Of a DNA stretch of 64,000 bases, positions 45,799 through 57,547 are shown one piece after another; positions within the stretch are counted from its first letter, which is position 1; each line of letters opens with the position of its first letter. The stretch comes from Solenopsis invicta. Its lineage: Eukaryota; Arthropoda; Insecta; Hymenoptera; Formicidae. The stretch lies in the NCBI RefSeq assembly GCF_016802725.1, contig NC_052668.1, forward strand, positions 11,973,001-12,037,000. Reading direction: 5' to 3'. The notes below the pieces were generated by a model, which saw only the letters and a program-made list of their open reading frames with translations, had not been told where the DNA came from and did not search any database. The position numbers were made by a program, and so were the translations under genes.

Positions 45799-47597
45799 CC
45801 GCTCCCTTCTTTCAGCGCGTATACCTTCCAACAAACTTTAATACGTCGACTTCGACAGCCCCTATTTTCCGCCGCTGTGAAACGATGACGTGCCACCGCG
45901 AAAGCATCACTTCAAAGTTTCATAAAGCTCCGCAGCGCACGACACTCCTCACCGAATACGCAATGTGTTTCACATATTCGCACGTGGATAATTACGTGCG
46001 CCAAGCGCACGCGACGGAATGACGTATTTTGCATATTGCCTTTTATGGGCTGTGTGCTACGCCTACATTAAAATTACTTGGCCGTTAATGAGCATCATGA
46101 AGAGAGTGAAGGATCGTTACATAAGCAATATATTTTTAACTCCTTATTCCAAAATGTATTTATCAAGAATATTGCTGCAGCCGACATCCCGGGAGAATGA
46201 CGGGTTTTCGATTAAAAAAAAAAACGCGATAATAGACTTTGTTAGTTAAGAGACACTCTGCTAAATTCTGCTAATTCGTGTTCCTATTAGCATAGTGCGT
46301 GTCCGCAATGTACAATAATTTAATTATAGTGGTATACAAATTTCCCACCGCCGATAATTATCGGGCGGCCTATCCATCACACTAATGGTAATTAATACAT
46401 ATCAAATGATAATAACGCAAACGAATCGACCTATGCCCAAACATTGCCGGCCACTGTACGGCGTGCAATTTTATTCTCGTAAATTTCGTATCGTCTATCA
46501 TCCGGCGGTAAGCTAATACCACGGTTCAACGATATCCTAGTGTCGTCACCTGCGCGCTCTAAACGTTTTGCCGTGTTTCCATTATGGTAATGAAAGTACA
46601 GCGCTATCGTGAATTATTACCTTTCAGCATCGCCGAAATGTAACATTCGGAACGTTCGACACTGTACACGTTTTCGACTCGTTCGCGAATCCGAAAATTC
46701 GATAATTTGCGAATACGTTATCAAATTCAATCACGCGAATGTTTAAACTTTACGCGGCGAAACACGTACACACGGCACCTAAAAACATGTTGAATCGTGT
46801 ACATTAATCAAACATCGTTGATATGAAACTCGGAAAAAGTTCGGCAATTTATATTTGTTTAAATACAGCCGGATGAATCTTTTCAATTCTTAGGGGACTG
46901 GGCAATTTCGACAAGCATATTTTGGAATAATATTAGTTACACGTTTACAAAGCTACGTTTAATTTGCTGTTATTTTATTTTAAAAATTCTTACAAACGCA
47001 ACTTTAAAATTTGCCTGAAATATCGTTTTAAGTAGTATAGCTTTTAATTTGACAACTGGATTTAGCGTTCGCGGATTGCGAGTCTCGATCGCTTCGAATA
47101 CAGGAAAAGTAAAATTATTCCTCCGATTGGGAAATTATACTTTTTTTTATCAAATCGAAGGTCCCCCCCTCCATCCAACGGAATTTTAAATTTCTTGACC
47201 GTTCTTTTCTAGGATGAGCCACCGTATCGTAAATCATCAATCTCCGTATTCACGAGATTTACAAATATTTCGCGGCTTTTTCAGACCGGGTGCCGAAATA
47301 TGTGAAAGCGCGCGATTTGTGTACACATATATCGATTCCCGAATATTCGTTGTTTATTTGTCGGTCGCGTTTTCGTTCCATATCGGCGTCAATCCACCGG
47401 CTTGTGCGCGCGCCCGTGCCCACGACACAGACGTTTTACAATATAAAAGATAATCCGCGCGGTCCTCGTTTCCATTGCTCTCTAGCTCTCGGGCATTAAT
47501 AAAAACGAATTAAGTAAACGTTTTCTCTTTGCGACGTATCACATACGCATATGTAGACGTACGTCTTCTTCTTTTTCTCTTTTTCATTCGTGGAGAG
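45795..47597. other. Non-coding stretch
   Basis: CpG-rich then AT-rich. A strong acceptor-like CCGTTCTTTTCTAG ends at 47213 and is followed by frames beginning DEPPYRKSSISVF or MSHRIVNHQSPYS; no convincing donor follows. Confidence 0.45.
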
Positions 47598-48599
47598 TGC
47601 ACGGAGAAAAGTTTCTTTGAATCAAAAAATATTTGTTTGAATCAAAGAAGTTTGTGCGTTGCTATACGGTTAAAGAAAAGTTTCTTCGATTTGAAGAAAT
47701 TTTTTGGTTGTTCCTTTTATTAGAATTAAAGAAGTAGTTTGGTTGTTCAACGCAAATCTTTCTTTCACAATGAAAGAAATATATTTTTAACGCCAGAACA
47801 ATTAAATTATTTCTTACATTTCTGTCAGTATTTTCTTTGAGTTAAAAGATTATTTGTTTAAATAATTAAATAAGTTAAACAAATAATTTGCTTTAAAGAA
47901 GGCTGATAAAGTCATTTCTTAAAATCTAGTACATTTTTATTTTCCTCAAAGATATTTTTACTTCAACTTAAAAAAAAACCAAATTAGAGAAACAATTTCA
48001 TTAATTTTAGGTGGTTTTATCGCCGACTTTCTTAAGATTTGTTTAAAACTTTTACTACTTAAAGTAATATTCTCTATACAAACGCATAATTTGTAGGGGA
48101 GTAGCTAAACATGTTTAAAAGATAATTGCACTTAAAGTTTGTACTTTTAACATACATTCTCTATGCTACTCGAATAACGTGAAGTCTAAAATCGGGTCGT
48201 AAGAAGTTTTTAAGACAGCTAAAAGATGTTTTTTAAGACACATTTCCAAAAGTAGCCTTAAAGACTTCTTTTAGATGTCTTAAAGATATCTTATGACCCG
48301 AGTTTAAAGTTTGAGTTGTCTAGATAGGCATGTAGAGACAGTCTTTAATTGTAGCGCAAAAACGGTATTTACAAATTTTAATCACCACAAAAATTAAAGG
48401 ACTATAGCTAAATATAATTTCGTTATGCTTAGAACGTTTTCCTCATTTTTTTACGATAATAAGTTATATTAATGCACTTTAACAAAGTCGATTAGTTTCA
48501 CACCTGTTTTCAATTAATTACTCCAAGGAGGAACTAACTTTCGGCTGAAACTCGCGTGACAGAACTACCTAACTACAATTCTTTTTCTGGGTGTGTATT
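47598..48599. mobile_element. Composite AT-rich foldback region, about 1 kb
   Basis: The left edge reads GTGCACGGAGAAAAG and the right edge, in reverse complement, AATACACACCCAGAAAAAG, similar to the termini of the small foldbacks elsewhere. Inside, 48186-48307 is a clear inverted repeat: ATCGGGTCGTAAGA pairs with TCTTATGACCCGA, continued by TTTTAAGACAGCTAAAAGA/TCTTTAAGACATCTAAAAGA. Flanking inner arms also show weak inverted similarity. Several GAAGAAA/TTTCTTC repeats fill the left half. No coding capacity. It may be two or more nested elements. Confidence 0.5.
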
Positions 48600-48889
48600 A
48601 TCCTTTCGAATTTTGTTCGGGATACTAAGAGCGTTTATTTAGCATCGTTCTTCGTTATCGCGTAACATCGCCGATCTCGAAAGCCGCGAATTCCGCGAGC
48701 AGTATCCCGATGCACATACATACTCAATTCGCGCGTGTCTTCTTCAGCGACATACAGATTTATTGACACTTGCGTGCCAGATGTCCTCGGGTATCGAGAC
48801 GGTTTACACGACTCGTCCGTGGCCTCGCGTGTCATCTCGCGCAAAGTGCTTCCGATTTTCAACGCGCGCGGCCCCTTGTCCCGAGCGAT

Positions 48890-48938
48890 GTGCGACATAA
48901 ATCCCGCTTCCGTTTCCAGTTTATCACGAACCGAGCGT
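48890..48938. repeat. Diverged direct repeat, copy 1 (partner at 50633)
   Basis: GCG(A)CATAAATCCCGCTTCCGT, then TTTATC and CGAGCG, matches GCGTGACGTAAGTGCCGCTT plus CCGTTTCTCGTTTATTCCGAGCG at 50633-50677. Spacing 1.7 kb; flanks diverge. Confidence 0.5.
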
Positions 48939-49665
48939 CCGCGCGCGCACGGCGATCTATACCTCGGTCCCGTATTCTCACCGCGCATTTGTCGCATAAA
49001 TGTGCCTGTCCGTTTCTCGTCTCGCGTTGACACCGGGAGGCGATCCTCGCGCTGAGCAAACAACACTCGGGATCCGGGCGGTCGCGTTTAGCGGGCGAGG
49101 GAAGTGCGCGCTGCTGGCTTTCACCTTTTTCCTATCTAATTTCAGGTTGAAATCCGAGCCCCTTCTCTCGCGTCTGCACCGCGTAAATAATGATGGTTAC
49201 TATTTCAACATTCTCTTCATATTGCTCAAGTACTTATAATTTCGATTAATGGCAAAACTGCAGCGAAGCGATAATGGGAGAGCCGACAGTTGGAAAACGC
49301 CGGTATAATTCACGCGTATTACGTTAAAACCGGTTAAAATGTTCGATCGATGTAATCAAATTTCATTAAATTTGGTATACTACGGCGTGTAATCAGCAGC
49401 AGGTCGGATCGCATCATGTAATGTCGACTGTAAACGAACTTCAGCTTTTTCAGCAACAAATCGCGCACGGTCTGCGCGCGATGTCGCGATATCATCACAT
49501 ATAATACTATTAACAATTTATGGCGAGTGCGCAAATTATAAACGGACCGAGCGTGGCTGCCGAGAACTTTCGCATAGATTAATACTTAATGCGCAGCAAA
49601 AATGACGGCTACGTGCGAAGTGTAAATTACATCATTTTCGCCCCGCAAATAAATACGGGAATTTC

Positions 49666-49687
49666 TGTGTGTGTGTGTGTGTGTGTT
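49666..49687. repeat. (GT)n microsatellite, short
   Basis: About 11 GT units. Confidence 0.93.
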
Positions 49688-50300
49688 TGCACAATGCGTT
49701 TAAACACTCGTCGTTTTAACACGCCGATATTTAGTCCGGAATTTATGTGGCGTTTCAGAAAGGCCGCGGATTTTATATGCCGCGTTTCATTCCCCACGCT
49801 CGTAACAACCGAACAAGCCTTTGCGAATTTTATGTTCGTTCGTGCCACGAAAAGAGGCTATAACGCGCGCGCGTCGACACGTCGTCGTAAAAATTGTGCA
49901 CTAGATGCATGTCGAGTTACATCACGCGTGTTCATCAAGTATCGTCGTTATTCCCGATATATTGAGAGACTAATGGATCGGTTTCATTATCGTTTTTCAC
50001 TTTAACTTTAATTCGAGTAGAACAAGTACTCTCCTGTTAAAGACGTGAACTCGAGAAATTGTCAAAGGACGCATAAAAAATTATTATTCTTCAACAGAGA
50101 TTGAAGAATTTTCAAAATTTTCTGCTGTGATTAAACCTGATTTTGTTTTTAAAGCCAATTCTGCGTACCCGGAAAGACATTGGATAAATATTTTTTAGAT
50201 ATTTATGATAATTTGCTGCTTTTTACCACATCGAGGATCTATTCCCTCTTTTACGAATTAGATATCTTCAAACGAGGAATATTCCGAGCAATTCTTGGTC

Positions 50301-50405
50301 ATTACACTGAGAAAGAGATTTAAAAAAAATGTATAAGATATCAATTTATTTCATTGAAATAAATCTGTATTTAAATGTATCAGAGTAAAATTTTATTCCG
50401 TAGGA
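50301..50405. mobile_element. Small palindromic element, about 105 bp
   Basis: Begins ATTACACTGAGAAAGAGA and is centred on the perfect palindrome ATTTATTTC-ATT-GAAATAAAT (50344-50364). The right half is a more diverged complement ending ATTCCGTAGG. It appears to be a short or decayed relative of the ACAC-ended foldbacks. Confidence 0.45.
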
Positions 50406-50510
50406 AAAAACTAATTAAAAAGAAAAGATGAGATACATTTCATCCTCACGATCAAATTTCTTTCAAACTGATAAATAACGAGAGAAACGTCACAAGCAAC
50501 ATTTGCTTAC

Positions 50511-50562
50511 CAGTAGCTGGACTTCTTCTCTCGGTGTACATTCGCGATGCCACATCATTTTT
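50511..50562 (-). CDS. Candidate 52-nt exon, minus strand, unidentified
   Basis: On the minus strand a GCATTCAG acceptor-like site precedes 52 nt with an open frame containing MMWHRECTPREEVQLL, directly followed by GTAAGC, a good donor after CTG. The peptide is charged and not low-complexity, unlike most open frames here. The pyrimidine tract is poor, so it could instead be a first exon starting at one of the two ATGs. The surrounding 69-codon frame is open beyond both splice sites, which weakens the case. No protein family is recognised. Confidence 0.25.
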
Positions 50563-50632
50563 CTGAATGCGACGAAATGTATCTTCGCAACTTCTAATGT
50601 TCGCCACTCGGCATTGCGACGCTCTTTTTTGC

Positions 50633-50677
50633 AGCGTGACGTAAGTGCCGCTTCCGTTTCTCGTTTATTCCGAGCGG
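50633..50677. repeat. Diverged direct repeat, copy 2 (partner at 48890)
   Basis: Second copy of the 48890 block. Directly before it is CTCTTTTTTGCAG, an excellent plus-strand acceptor-like string, and GTAAGT occurs 6 nt later, so splicing motifs are ambiguous here. Confidence 0.5.
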
Positions 50678-50961
50678 AAAAGCCGGCGCGAGTAACCAAC
50701 GCGAATTACCATGGCACAAATCTTTCCGCGCTCCTCACCTTACGCGTGGTGCTCATTCCACCCCTCTCTTTCATCTCCCGTTCCCGAGCTTCCGAGCGGC
50801 TTACCCGACATCCATCGCAGCTTTATAAGCTTTATGACCGATGCGGGAGACCGGGCCATCCGAGCTTTACGAGGGTTGTTTAAGGGTCTCGTCCAAACTC
50901 ATCCCTCCGAGTCTTCGTCTTCATCTCCCTCCCTTTCTCCCCTTGTCCTTTCCTTCTTCCT

Positions 50962-50963
<2 letters not shown>

Positions 50964-50992
<29 letters not shown>
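50964..50992. repeat. (CT)n microsatellite
   Basis: CT tract in pyrimidine-rich surroundings. Confidence 0.92.
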
Positions 50993-52071
50993 GGAATACT
51001 CGCTTTGCCTCGGTACATATGCATGTGTACATACGACCGTATCGTGTCGCGCGCAATTTCATCCTGGCAATCGGTGTCGCTTATTCCCCTTGTGAATGCC
51101 GTTGAGAGTTCGACGTGCCACTTCGTCGAGATATCTCTCTAGGCACGCTGCGCGTTCCGCCTTCCCGCGCCAATCGTCGCTCATGCCGACCGTTTTCTAC
51201 AACTCGAAACCGCGTTCTAACGCGCAACGTAATTTCCTACGTGCCTAGCGCGCCCATGCTGCCGGAAACGCGCCGGGCGTCGACAATGGGAACGTTCCGA
51301 CGACGCTCGCTACAACCCTCGCGCCTCGTGTCGAGACACGGCGCGGCACTATCTTGTAAACCATCACCGTCTCGTGCGCTCGCAATCGGAGACTGAAAAT
51401 ATAGAAAATGTGCGAAGGCGAGAAGCTCCTTTTTATTTGCGAATATTTAAATCTTTCGCAATAACCGGTGTTTCTTCGAAATGAAATTTTGTCTTTAACC
51501 GGAGATGGAACACGAGAGAATTGTTGAGCGCGTATCGGTAGCCTAGATCGTACCTTATGGACATTATTTTTTATTTTTACTTAATATAAGCGACATTTGA
51601 AAGGAAAAATATGAAATAAAGGCGAAACGGAGAATATAGATAAAAATTTAACGAGTTGTATCTGTGCGCGCTAACGAAATTTTGATAAACTGATGTTCAC
51701 TTTTTATCAATTTACACAACTGACAAAAATAATAATTTAATTACGAAATTTTACACTGAATTTTTCTGTGTTCATAAAAGATGCTTTATTATAAAATATT
51801 TCACGCCCCTTGTACACGCATATTTGCAATTATTAAAAAAAAGATTATGTAGATATTTTAATAAAATATATCAGGTTTTCCGAATCGTTCCACCACTAAT
51901 TTAATGTGGTAAACAATATATTAATATAAAATTAGCAAGAGATAATAGTGAAACTGATATGAATAAAATTATGGTGATTGCAAAAATAAATTTAAGCAAG
52001 TTTTGCTTTGATATCCTTAGGGTTTCATTGTTATTAATTATAAGATATTTGATCCTGTTTTTCGATAAATT
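50993..52071. other. Non-coding stretch
   Basis: CpG-rich to 51.4 kb, AT-rich after 51.55 kb. No supported gene or structured repeat. Confidence 0.5.
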
Positions 52072-52261
52072 ATTACACCGAGGAAAAATTTTATTTGAAT
52101 GCTTGCAATGAAATATTTATTCAATAAGAATAATGATAGTTAAACTACATTAATGATTCTTGTACTAAACAAATGTTTATTTACATTTGATAAATATTTT
52201 CATTGCGAGTATTCGAACAAATGTTTATTACAATTTAGTAATTTTTTTCTTTCAGTGTAAT
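52072..52261. mobile_element. Foldback/MITE-like element, about 190 bp
   Basis: Ends read inward as ATTACACCGAGGAAAAA and ATTACACTGAAAGAAAAAA. The arms share GAATGCTTGCAATGAAATATTTAT, represented on the right as GAATACTCGCAATGAAAATA. The central part is AT-rich. No ORF. The outer TTATTACAC/GTGTAATAA symmetry hides any target-site duplication. Confidence 0.75.
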
Positions 52262-52459
52262 AAAATAAGTATTAGATACCGTGATTTCTTATATTTTTAA
52301 TTATTTTAATTTACACATTCTCGATACTTTCAATACGATTTAGAAAACTACAAATATGATTGGGCGACCGATTGAAATAAATCGTTTTTTGAAGAAAGAA
52401 GCTTATAATAATTTGTTGTTGACAGGTTTAACATTATAGTAAAAGATACCTAAAAGATC
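52262..52459. other. AT-rich spacer
   Basis: Separates two foldback elements; nothing else seen. Confidence 0.45.
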
Positions 52460-52692
52460 TACACGGAAAGAACAATTTTATCGTAGCATCTAAAAATTTA
52501 GCTAGATATACAGATCAGAAAATAATTTTATGTTGAATTATCAAAATACTCGTGTAAGACGTTCAAGCATGGTGATACTGCTGCAAAATTTTTGACATTT
52601 TAATAATCTAAATGTCTAACATAAATTTTTTAATAATACAACATAATTATTTTTAGACTTGTATTTCAGTAAAATTATCCTTTCCGAGTATA
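52460..52692. mobile_element. Foldback/MITE-like element, about 233 bp
   Basis: Ends read inward as TACACGGAAAGAACAATTTT and TATACTCGGAAAGGATAATT. Matching arm blocks continue with AAAATAATTTTATGTTGAATT/AAAATAATTATGTTGTATT. No coding capacity. It lies only 200 bp from the element at 52072. Confidence 0.75.
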
Positions 52693-54971
52693 ATTTCTAA
52701 CGTTTATTTGCATACAAATCAATGCCAAGTGAGAAATAATAAAAAGTAACTCAAGCGGCACGCACTTGGTACCCTTTTATGTAATATAGTACAACATTCA
52801 TATTTTCTCTCAGCGCTCGTATATCTAAAATCTAGTTCGCAGGGTACTTGAAAATTTATCCAAAGCTTGTCTCTTTACATACTAAATTCTCAAATCCATG
52901 CGTGAAATATGGATACACATATGCAAGTTTCTGACGCGACAGAGCCCGTAAGAAATCAAAAACTTATTTATATTAATTGCTTTCTCACCATTGCAGTTGT
53001 TATATGTAAAAAAAAAGTCGTGACGATATTCGCTTATCGGAGAATCTCGCGAATGTCGCAATACGATGTCGCCAGTCTTGAATCGCGTGCGAGCTCGCCT
53101 TATTAATTCACCGTCGCGGCGACGAAAACTACGCGAGTTAATGTCGCTCTTGCTGGCATTTGACACTTATACGTGCACGCTATATATCACGATTCGTTTC
53201 TGACGTACGTTAATAACGCCGCTGAATGAATTCTCATTCGGTGGGTCCCGCGCGGCGAATGGGCCATTCGAAGCATTACGACTTTTCGTGAGCCGCAGAT
53301 GCATCTGACGTCGCCCCCGCCACCGCACCGTCCGGGTCCGAAGAACTTCCGCACGCTGGTCTCGAGATATAAACATCAGACACTCGAATCTGACGATATC
53401 GCGCCGTCGTATTTTAAAATGAAATTGCAAAGGAGCGCGTTACGACCGCATTTCCTACATAAGGCGAAATTTTCAGCCTCTCCGTCTCCCCGCGGATAAA
53501 TGAAATGACGTGCACGCGCGGGTTCATCGATCGAGTCGAGGAAGAAAGAAGAAACGAAACGAGGAAAGTGGGAAAGAGAAAGATAGTTTAGCCGAACAGA
53601 AACAGTCGAAATCGGTTGTTATTTCCGTAAATGGGGAATCGAGTGGACCCGATGCGCGGATTAAAAGCGCGGAGTGGCGTGCAATGACCTACCCTGCTCG
53701 AATTCGTTCCCGACGGTCGTTCTGAATTTCTGGTTTCGAGTGGGATTTGCACTCTCAGTGGAGTCGCGTGTTATACCGAATTATTTGAGCATTCCGCATA
53801 TAAATTACATCGATAATGCAGACCGATTTTCGTGTTAGTTAGAAATCGAGAGACTGGATATGCGATTATACTGAATGCAATATCCGATTTTGCAAAAGTC
53901 CTCTTATTCCCAATTTCGGCAGTATCAACGGCCGCGTATATTCACATTTTGATAAAGTAATGATAATAATCTTTTCGCTGACGCGCGCATCTTCGCGCTA
54001 ATGAAATGCCATTACATTCCGAAGGCTGAGCAATCTATTTCATAAATTTACTTATTTAAATAATACACATTGAAATTTATTTAAAAAGCTGAAGACCGTT
54101 TTACATGGCGTTTAGTTTATTTTTTATTATATGAGGCATGATTTCACCCCTTAGAACCGCTTTATTAGCAACTTTTGAAACTTATCTTAAAAATAATTAT
54201 TATTTTAGTATTATTAAATATTTGTAATATTATTTAATATCCCCCCCCCAATGACTGTAGATAGAGATAATTTTATTATAAAACTGATTGTAAATAAAGA
54301 TAGTCGTATTTAAAAATTCATTGTGTGCTCACATATCGGTCAACGTTCACATTATTGTCTTTTTTTCTTCTGTGTATTTTTCCTGTGGCAAGAAAATGAC
54401 AAAGTGCTATCATTTCTACACGACACAGCGGTAGATATTACGGTGCGTCTTTTTTTACCGGTTTCCCCGGTAGACCTAATCCAATCTCATTTTTTAATAC
54501 AGGATGAATTATTCAAAATGCCATTCTACCTCTCTTGAATAGTTCTTCAGATATAATGTTTGAAATAATATTATTATCTTGAATAGTTTCCTCATTAGAT
54601 GCAATAATAAACATTTAATAAATAAATCGATTAATTTTTAAAACGCCCATTTCCCAACGTACAATTTATTTTACGCAAAAGCGTTATTACGAGCTAAACG
54701 ACTGCGTCATCAATCTTTCATGTCTCGTTATGCCGCATATTTTCCCCTTGTTCCTTTTTTTTTGCATTTCAAATTTTCTAACGGGACAGTCCTTAATTCT
54801 GAATCCTTCGAAGCATGAAACGTTCTAATAGCTTTAGTAGTCGGAAGCATAATAGTTGTTAGCACGCATAATATGTAAGCCGATCCATCTCCGCTTCTCA
54901 GCGCGCCGATCGACCGCAGCGATTGGTTGTACAAGGTGATCAGTAACGCATTTTCCCCTCGAGTAACTTAC
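52693..54971. other. Non-coding stretch
   Basis: AT-rich at 52.7-52.9 and 53.95-54.7 kb, CpG-rich between. A run of nine C occurs at 54241. The last part would be intron for the minus-strand exon candidate at 54972-55013. No supported gene. Confidence 0.5.
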
Positions 54972-55013
54972 CACCGATATATTATACACCGCTCGCGAAA
55001 CCCGGCACCCCAT
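54972..55013 (-). CDS. Candidate first coding exon with N-myristoylation-type start
   Basis: On the minus strand an ATG opens MGCRVSRAVYNISV, and after exactly 14 codons, in phase 0, meets GTAAGTTACT, a strong donor after GGTG. MGxxxS with Cys3 matches the known N-myristoylation and adjacent palmitoylation consensus, so a membrane-anchored cytoplasmic protein is suggested if the exon is real. The upstream minus-strand DNA is CpG-rich and contains a hairpin, CGCCTTCGC/GCGAAGGCG at 55037-55066, as a leader or promoter might. The context just before the ATG is not optimal and the next exon was not found. The short length makes chance a serious alternative. Confidence 0.28.
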
Positions 55014-55500
55014 GGACGCGCAATAATTCACGCCGCCGCCTTCGCGCGAACGTGAAAGCGAAGGCGTGGCACGCCGGAAGTGAGACGGACGGTTTCGCGC
55101 GCGCGAAGTAGCCGCGTAACCACCCTCTAGCTGGTGGATGCCTTTACCCGCGTGCCCCGAGATGGCCGCGAAAAATACTACGGGATACTACGCGATTGAG
55201 GGAGAAGGAAAATGGAGCGGGGTAGAGAAGGATTTGTTCATTCATTGAGGCTGGATTGGAGGCCGGAGAGTGATAAAATGGAGGAAACGGACGTTGCTAA
55301 ATAAATGTGGCAGCGTCATGATCGGGAGACGGTACGGCGAACTAATTTCACGTGAACTCGTTAAAAAAAGTGATCCACTTAACTGATACTGTAAAAATAG
55401 GAAAATGAAGAGAACGATTAACCTTATTATTCGAAATTAAATTATAATATCGGAGCTTTTCTTGGCGGCGAGCGCGAAAAAAGGTTAACGGGGAGTGGCA

Positions 55501-55533
55501 GAGAGAGAGGGAGAGAGAAAGAGAGAGAGAGAA
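55501..55533. repeat. (GA)n microsatellite, interrupted
   Basis: GA tract with GGGA and AAAG interruptions. Confidence 0.9.
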
Positions 55534-55751
55534 GAAAGGAAGCGTTCCGACCAAATTCCGAGCTGCGAAACGAATGTACGAGCTGGCTCGGTAATTAAGA
55601 AGTAAGGTGGGCAGGTCGACCCGACAGATAAAACTCGCGCACCTCGTGCAAACGTGCTCAAGCCGGCTACTCCCCCGTTTACCTACCCCCGCCTACCCTA
55701 CAGCGGTGGGTCTGAGCGAGTTCTAAGCGAGATACTATGAGGTCGTATCTG

Positions 55752-55799
55752 CCTCTCTCTCTCTCTCCTCTCTTTCTCTTTCTTTCTCCTTTCTCTCTC
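55752..55799. repeat. (CT)n microsatellite, interrupted
   Basis: CT tract with CCTC and TTTC interruptions. Confidence 0.9.
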
Positions 55800-57547
55800 G
55801 AGCTGCAACTCCGCCAGCTGCTATCTCGTTTTCTCCCACCTGCGCAGCTTCTGTTTTCTCCCCGTCCGTTTTTCGGTAGTTTCTTCGGATTCCCGCCGTG
55901 CTCGCCTCACGTCGCAGCTCCCCGTCTTAATCCGCGATGATATCGCTGACGCTGATCCACGAACGTGTCTCGAATCGCCGGGGCCTGAAGGAGGATTATG
56001 CGTCCAGGAATATCTGGTGGGGCGGGGTAGCGAGGGTGGAGGATAAACTAGCTTGTCTTCGAGACGAGCGACACAGTCGTGATTTCGGGATATAGATGCA
56101 ACCGTGAATCTAGATTACTCGCGATTACGACCGTACTCAGACAGTTTGACGATGATCGTATTGAGCTCCGTGGCAAACAGCGAACGTTCATTACTATCGC
56201 CTACAATTTGCAAACACGAGTGTCGCGCTTCACGATTAACTGGGGGTGATCCCGCGCCAGGCGTCGGAACGTCTTATCTATATCGCCGTGCCGCGCGGGC
56301 TGTCGGAACTGAAGTAAAAACTCTCGTGACATGTCGACATAAAGTTCGCGTCGTAGTTAACACTTTGGCAAACACGCCGAATGGACCGTGGAAGCGTGTT
56401 TGGGAAAGTGTTGTACTTTCAATTATAACAGAGTGTGCAAGTTTGAAGTCCACCGTTTTCTATTTACTCGCAACTTATGAAGTGCGGCAAGAAAGAAAAA
56501 AAAAAGGCAACGGCGAACAATCAGGCGTAATGCAATATGTTCTTCGTGTGCATGCGCGCAAAACAAAAAAAAAGGAGAAAATGAAGAGAAGGGAAAAAGA
56601 TAGAAGAGAAAGGGAGAGCCAACTGGACCTCGGTATTTTTCCGCGTTTTATTTATTTATATCATTCCGCTACACAGCAAAAGGATACAGTTGCGCATGGA
56701 AATTCTTCCCGACGTTCCCCTTGAAAGGGAGACGCGTACAAATCCACTACTCCATTTCACGCCAGGAAAAAGATTAAAGTATTTATTCCAGGACATAAAT
56801 TATGACTAAAAAAAGAAAATAAAATAAAATAAAAGAGAAAAAGCGACGGAGAGAGAAAGAGAGAGACAGAAATTGTCATGTCTGACCGAATTTCCGTATA
56901 ACAAATACGTACGCGTTTTTTCCCCAAAGACTGCGTACGAGCTTTTAATAATCCTCCCTTTGACCCTATATACCGTTCATAAAGTTCCGCCTCGAGCTAG
57001 AACGGATGCCATTATCAGTACGCACGGAGCGTACTTTCAACACTGCTGTATTTTAACAAGAAATCGATGGGTCAACTCGCGTGTGAATGAAGACTTTTGT
57101 AAAATACACGGCGATAAGTACGTATTTTAAAAGGGTCTCTCCGAAAGAGGGAGTCGTATCTTTTTAGCACAACATTTCAATGACTTGTTAATATATTATT
57201 GTAATTTGACGACTCGATGAACCTAGGAAACTAGAAGTGAATACTGTTGCGAGAAAATGTTTTCGCGATTCGTTCGGTGGATTTAAATATTTTCATTGTA
57301 AATTTCTAAATGTACAATCGCGCAAACGAAGAGTACACATAATTAAGGTAATATTTACTCTTTTTTTTCGTGTGTACGCACGCGTATTATTTCCGCAGTT
57401 ATATTTTATTAAAGTACATCAAAATGAGGCTGAGCGCGTGCTCGGGATAATAAATAAATACGCGCGTCACGCAATATGGGCACTCCGTGTTTGTTACGCG
57501 CGATTTTCTCTTCTGTGTTCGAGCTGAAAAAAAAAGTGCGAGTGAGA

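Larger units (their letters stand above)
48600..50300. other. Non-coding stretch, CpG-rich
   Basis: CpG-rich from 48.65 to 49.15 kb. A very strong acceptor-like CCTATCTAATTTCAG ends at 49146; the following frame reads LKSEPLLSRLHRVNNDGYY and stops at 49239, which could be a last coding exon but has no other support. A long minus-strand frame (48635-49066) is not supported. AT-rich after 50.0 kb. Confidence 0.4.
55014..57547. other. Non-coding stretch
   Basis: CpG-rich at 55.0-56.4 kb, then mixed. The longest plus-strand frame (56104-56724) is a chance frame with a Lys/Arg-rich low-complexity tail. Purine-rich GA/AAAG tracts occur at 56.48-56.62 and 56.80-56.87 kb. No splice-supported exon. 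Confidence 0.5.

Noticed and set aside
45795..45818. Acceptor-like CCCTTCTTTCAG after the (CT)n tract
   Set aside because: The pyrimidine tract is part of the microsatellite flank and no exon follows.
48635..49066. 143-codon minus-strand open frame in CpG-rich DNA
   Set aside because: Non-ATG start, arginine/threonine-rich, no domain; opposite strand also open over the same interval.
56104..56724. Long plus-strand open frame of about 206 codons
   Set aside because: Starts at a non-ATG codon, has no recognisable domain and ends in a Lys/Arg-rich stretch from purine-rich low-complexity DNA.
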